Source: Clostridia bacterium (GTDB lineage: Bacteria; Bacillota; Clostridia; Oscillospirales; CAG-272). From it: a stretch of 7,649 nt of DNA. Under the pieces are notes generated by a model. It saw only the letters and a program-made list of their open reading frames with translations. It was not told where the DNA came from and ran no database searches. Below are positions 5,455 to 7,649 of this stretch, one piece after another (the stretch's first letter is position 1; every line of letters begins with the position of its first letter). A program made the translations under genes and the position numbers. The stretch is from NCBI GenBank assembly GCA_017453085.1, contig JAFTKV010000227.1, positions 1 to 7,649 on the forward strand, in the 5' to 3' direction.

Positions 5455-6474
5455 TTACAGTGCAGCGATGAGTGCGTCCACCATTTCGTCGGTGGTTGCC
5501 CAGGAGGTGACGAAGCGGATGGCAAAGCGTCCGTCGGGGAGGGGCTTCTCGATGTTGAAGGCGAACTCCTTTTCCAGCTCCGCCATTTTCTCGGCGGTGA
5601 CGATGGCAAATAGCTGGTTGGTGCCTGCGGGCGTTGCATAGAAGGGGTAGCCCTTTTCTGTCAGCGCATCGGCGATCCGATTGGCCTGCCGATTGGCGTG
5701 CTCGGCAAGGGCGAAGTAAAGAGGCTCTTCGTCCTCGAACAGCACCTCAAACTGGATGCCTGTCACAAATCCCTTGGCCAGCATGGCGCCGCGGTTCTTG
5801 ATCATGTAACGGAAGTCGGATTTCAGCGCATCGTTGATAATCACCAACGCCTCGCCGAACAGTGCGCCGTTCTTGGTGCCGCCAATGTAGAAGAGATCGC
5901 AGAGCTCGGCAAGATCGGAGAGGGTCAGATCGCAAAACACCGAGCAGAGTGCAGATCCCAGCCGCGCGCCATCCAGGAAGAGGAGCAGACCCAGCTCGTC
6001 GCAGACCTTGCGGATCTCTGCCAGCTCCGCCTTGGTGTAGACCGTCCCCAGCTCTGTGGAGTTGGAGAGATAGACCATCCGAGGCTTCACCATGTGCTCG
6101 CTCTCGTGGGTGTCGAACAGTTGGCGGATGCCTTCGGGGGTGAGCTTGCCGTCCACGTGGGGGACGGTGACCACCTTGTGTCCCGTGCCCTCGATGGCAC
6201 CGGTCTCGTGGACGTTGATGTGTCCCGTGTCGCAGGTGAGCACGCACTCGAAGGGGCGCAGGCAGGCGGCGATCACCAGCAGATTGGTCTGGGTGCCGCC
6301 GGGGATGAAGTGAATATCGGCATCCCGTTCCAGCAGGCGGCGGATGGAATCGGCGGCTTTACGGGAGTGGACGTCCAGTCCGTAGCCGTCGTTTTGCTGT
6401 GTGGCGCACGCCAGCAGCTTTTCTATGATGCGAGGATGTGCGACCTCGCTGTAATCGTTGCGGAAGCTGATCAT
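5455..6474 (-). CDS. Threonine aldolase-family PLP enzyme (beta-eliminating lyase fold)
   Basis: A 339-residue cytoplasmic fold-type I PLP enzyme of the low-specificity L-threonine aldolase family, which typically cleaves threonine or allo-threonine to glycine and acetaldehyde. Visible landmarks are FRNDYSEVAHPRI (4-16), GGTQTNL (59-65, PLP phosphate loop), HINVHETGAIEG (85-96, His85 stacking on the cofactor), LDGARLGSAL (167-176, Asp168 to the pyridine nitrogen) and YIGGTKNGALFGEAL (196-210, with Lys201 as the Schiff-base lysine). Full length, no lesion. The ATG overlaps the stop of the upstream phosphatase gene by 4 nt (ATGA), and AAGGAG at 6491-6486 lies 11 nt upstream. The exact amino-acid substrate cannot be read from sequence; related enzymes act on other beta-hydroxy amino acids. 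Confidence 0.9.
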   Translation of the reverse strand: MISFRNDYSEVAHPRIIEKLLACATQQNDGYGLDVHSRKAADSIRRLLERDADIHFIPGGTQTNLLVIAACLRPFECVLTCDTGHINVHETGAIEGTGHKVVTVPHVDGKLTPEGIRQLFDTHESEHMVKPRMVYLSNSTELGTVYTKAELAEIRKVCDELGLLLFLDGARLGSALCSVFCDLTLSDLAELCDLFYIGGTKNGALFGEALVIINDALKSDFRYMIKNRGAMLAKGFVTGIQFEVLFEDEEPLYFALAEHANRQANRIADALTEKGYPFYATPAGTNQLFAIVTAEKMAELEKEFAFNIEKPLPDGRFAIRFVTSWATTDEMVDALIAAL

Positions 6475-7256
6475 TTTCTCGTAAACTCCTTAGGCATAGT
6501 GAGGGAGGGCAGAATATTCAATCCGTGCTTTTCAGCCAGTGCGGCACAGCCTTCGATGGAGGCGTGATCCCTAAAGACGTCGGGAGAGTGAGCGTCCGAG
6601 CCGATGACCACGTCGCATCCCACCTCACCTGCGATTTGGAAGAAGCGGTCGCTGGGATAGATGCGGTGCTCGAAGTAGCCCAGACGGTTGATCTCCAGTG
6701 GGATACCTGCGTCTTTTGCGGCCTTGCAAAGACGGGTCATCTCTCTGTGATAGGGCTCGTACTCGCCGGTATAGTTGAGGAGATCGGGGTGGGCGACGTA
6801 GAGGAACTTGCCGGTTTCGATGGCGGCGATGACATTATCGGTGAACTTTACCAGCTTCTCCTCGGAAGGCGATGCGGCTCCGCTGTAAAGTCCGTCTTCC
6901 TCTCTGCCAATGAAGTGCTGACCGAGGATCATATACTCCAGTGGGAACTGACTGATATAGTCCCAAAAGAGGTCGAAGGTTTCGGGGTAGAACTCCGCTT
7001 CCACGCCGATATGGATGGTGATATCACGGGCGTACTCCTTTTTGAGGTCAGAAAGAGAGGCAAAGTAGCCCTCGGCATCCCTCATTTGCACTCGGAAGCC
7101 CGAGTGATGACCGCTGGGGAAGGGCATGGGGGCGTGGTCGGAGAAGCCGAGGGTTCGGATGCCTGCCTCGATGGCCTCCTCCACGTACCTGCGATCCTCG
7201 CCGCGGGCGTGACCGCAGCGGTAGGTGTGAGTGTGGTAATTGGCGATATAGTTCAT
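6471..7256 (-). CDS. hisJ: PHP-family phosphatase, HisJ/histidinol-phosphatase type
   Basis: A 261-residue cytoplasmic metal-dependent phosphoesterase. Histidinol-phosphatases of this family remove phosphate from L-histidinol phosphate in histidine synthesis. The metal-binding PHP motifs are complete from M7256: HTHTYRCGHARGE (8-20), GFSDHAP (37-43), GVEAEFYPE (84-92), GQHF (112-115), AHPD (155-158) and GSDAH (219-223). No other his gene is nearby, so a different phosphate ester is possible. The frame is open upstream to an ATG at 7334, but that extension (MKKVAYQKFLRRF...) is encoded by intergenic hairpin DNA and does not resemble the family. The first residues after M7256 lead directly into the HxH motif, so 7256 is preferred. 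It lacks an adjacent Shine-Dalgarno: AGGAGG lies at 7304-7299, beyond a stable hairpin. It is the first gene of a coupled three-gene operon; no convincing promoter was found upstream. Confidence 0.85.
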   Translation of the reverse strand: MNYIANYHTHTYRCGHARGEDRRYVEEAIEAGIRTLGFSDHAPMPFPSGHHSGFRVQMRDAEGYFASLSDLKKEYARDITIHIGVEAEFYPETFDLFWDYISQFPLEYMILGQHFIGREEDGLYSGAASPSEEKLVKFTDNVIAAIETGKFLYVAHPDLLNYTGEYEPYHREMTRLCKAAKDAGIPLEINRLGYFEHRIYPSDRFFQIAGEVGCDVVIGSDAHSPDVFRDHASIEGCAALAEKHGLNILPSLTMPKEFTRK

Positions 7257-7265
7257 GGTTATTTC

Positions 7266-7297
7266 TTGGAGGAACTTTTTGAAAAAAGTTCCTCCAA
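7266..7297. promoter_or_regulatory. 15-bp perfect hairpin in the leader of the PHP phosphatase gene
   Basis: Bases 7266-7280 are the exact reverse complement of 7283-7297, leaving a 2-base centre (about 14 bp of stem with a TGAA loop on the plus strand). In the minus-strand mRNA it begins 1 nt after AGGAGG (7304-7299) and ends 9 nt before the ATG at 7256. Folding would bring the Shine-Dalgarno to about 10 nt from the start. It could instead be a terminator stem, but there is no T tail in the minus direction. Confidence 0.6.
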
Positions 7298-7319
7298 ACC
7301 TCCTCAAAAACTTTTGATA

Positions 7320-7342
7320 GGCAACTTTTTTCAAAAGTTGCC
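7320..7342. repeat. 10-bp intergenic hairpin
   Basis: GGCAACTTTT (7320-7329) pairs with AAAAGTTGCC (7333-7342) around TTC. It has the same A/T-rich tip and GC-rich base as the neighbouring hairpin at 7266-7297. A bidirectional terminator or palindromic repeat is likely; no gene is present. Confidence 0.55.
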
Positions 7343-7398
7343 ATGGTTTGGGCAGTTACGAATCTTTCTTAGCTGTGCGTGCCCTAAATCTCATTCCT

Positions 7399-7420
7399 GC
7401 CCGACGAGTATTCGTCGGGC
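7399..7420 (+). terminator. Terminator-like hairpin between alaX-like and phosphatase genes
   Basis: GCCCGACGA (7399-7407) pairs perfectly with TCGTCGGGC (7412-7420) around GTAT, followed on the plus strand by TTATTAACAGTTCTTT. The T-rich tail faces rightward, although both flanking genes run leftward, so it may serve an antisense transcript or be one of the region's palindromes. Confidence 0.45.
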
Positions 7421-7439
7421 TTATTAACAGTTCTTTGAT

Positions 7440-7465
7440 GCAAACTTTCTTTCAAGAAAGTTTGC
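7440..7465. terminator. Hairpin downstream of the alaX-like gene
   Basis: GCAAACTTTCTT (7440-7451) pairs perfectly with AAGAAAGTTTGC (7454-7465). A second short stem at 7472-7488 (GCGGGGC with GCCCTGC, one G-T pair, GGA loop) lies between it and the stop at 7491. In the minus direction these are the first structures after the gene and probably mark its transcript end, though no T run follows. Confidence 0.5.
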
Positions 7466-7490
7466 CGGGGTGCGGGGCGGAGCCCTGCAT

Positions 7491-7649
7491 TTATTTATTC
7501 AAATATTCCTCTATATCGGCTCTTTGGGTGGGGAGGGTGCCTTGGACCATGGTGGCGGAGCCGCCGCCTTTGCCGCCGAGGGCATTGGTCAGGGCTTTCA
7601 CGAAGGGGCGCAGGTCGATGGAGTTGCTGCCCAGGAGGAAGGTATAGCC
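7491..7649 (-). CDS. Alanyl-tRNA editing protein (AlaX-like), C-terminal DHHA1 fragment
   Basis: Fifty-two codons plus a TAA stop (7493-7491); the gene continues beyond the right edge. The fragment begins GYTFLLGSNSIDLRPFVKAL, then has a glycine-rich loop LGGKGGGSATMVQGTLP, and ends EEYLNK. The DLRPF...GGKGGG...MVQG pattern is typical of the DHHA1 domain that closes stand-alone alanyl-tRNA editing proteins of clostridia. These hydrolyse mischarged Ser- or Gly-tRNA(Ala). The C-terminus of full alanyl-tRNA synthetase has a related domain, but the tail ending shortly after the MVQG motif favours the editing protein. The direction matches the downstream phosphatase operon, 234 nt away across several hairpins. 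Confidence 0.75.
   Translation of the reverse strand, partial: GYTFLLGSNSIDLRPFVKALTNALGGKGGGSATMVQGTLPTQRADIEEYLNK

Noticed and set aside
7257..7334. 26-residue N-terminal extension of the PHP phosphatase
   Set aside because: It is encoded by hairpin DNA, precedes the normal family start, and the ATG at 7334 lies inside another hairpin without a ribosome site.
7306..7342. Promoter for the phosphatase operon
   Set aside because: TTGAAA at 7334-7329 has no acceptable -10 at 16-18 nt, and TATCAA at 7319-7314 has no -35; the matches are products of the hairpins.
5698..7427. Long plus-strand open frames opposite the aldolase and phosphatase genes
   Set aside because: Both are shadows of well-supported minus-strand genes and have low-complexity, unrecognisable products.

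Overview
The window looks like a chromosomal segment of a moderately GC-rich, Gram-positive gut-type clostridium, probably Oscillospiraceae/Ruminococcaceae-like. The reasons are strong AGGAGG-type ribosome binding sites, sigma-A promoters with TGn extended -10 boxes, the gene repertoire, and intergenic palindromes ending in GTAGGG. I recall such palindromes from genomes of this group but could not search for them. No phage, insertion sequence, CRISPR, rRNA or tRNA was found.

Layout. (1) Bases 1-29 (minus) hold the first codons of a probable msrA, which diverges from nagA; each has its own promoter. (2) Bases 214-2085 (plus) hold a tight nagA-nagB operon that converts GlcNAc-6-P to fructose-6-P and ammonia; it ends in a hairpin. 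(3) Bases 2143-2291 hold a non-coding element bounded by perfect 18-bp inverted repeats. (4) Bases 2324-3584 (plus) hold a compact signalling module. It comprises a 21-bp-phased direct repeat, a near-consensus promoter, a stand-alone LytTR DNA-binding protein, and an overlapping gene for a four-helix membrane protein whose C-terminal domain carries a recurring NNLGSTV motif. (5) Bases 3598-4160 are non-coding: a hairpin followed by a cluster of GTAGGG palindromes. (6) Bases 4172-7256 (minus) hold a three-gene operon: HisJ-type PHP phosphatase, threonine aldolase-family PLP enzyme, and a secreted lipoprotein with a GH93/sialidase-like propeller. (7) Bases 7257-7490 hold several hairpins and no gene. 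(8) Bases 7491-7649 (minus) hold the last 52 codons of an AlaX-like alanyl-tRNA editing protein.

How the genes fit together. nagA and nagB are consecutive steps of amino-sugar catabolism. The LytTR/membrane pair has the gene order, overlap and apparent operator geometry of an autoregulated LytTR regulatory system (HdrRM/BrsRM type). Here the presumed membrane inhibitor carries a LiaF/toastrack-like sensor domain, which suggests envelope-stress sensing. The three minus-strand genes are coupled by a 4-nt overlap and a 17-nt gap but share no obvious pathway.

The most interesting points are the LytTR/LiaF-like module with its putative operator, the GTAGGG palindromes that keep one scaffold but swap the central hairpin, and a stable hairpin between the only good Shine-Dalgarno sequence and the start codon of the PHP phosphatase.
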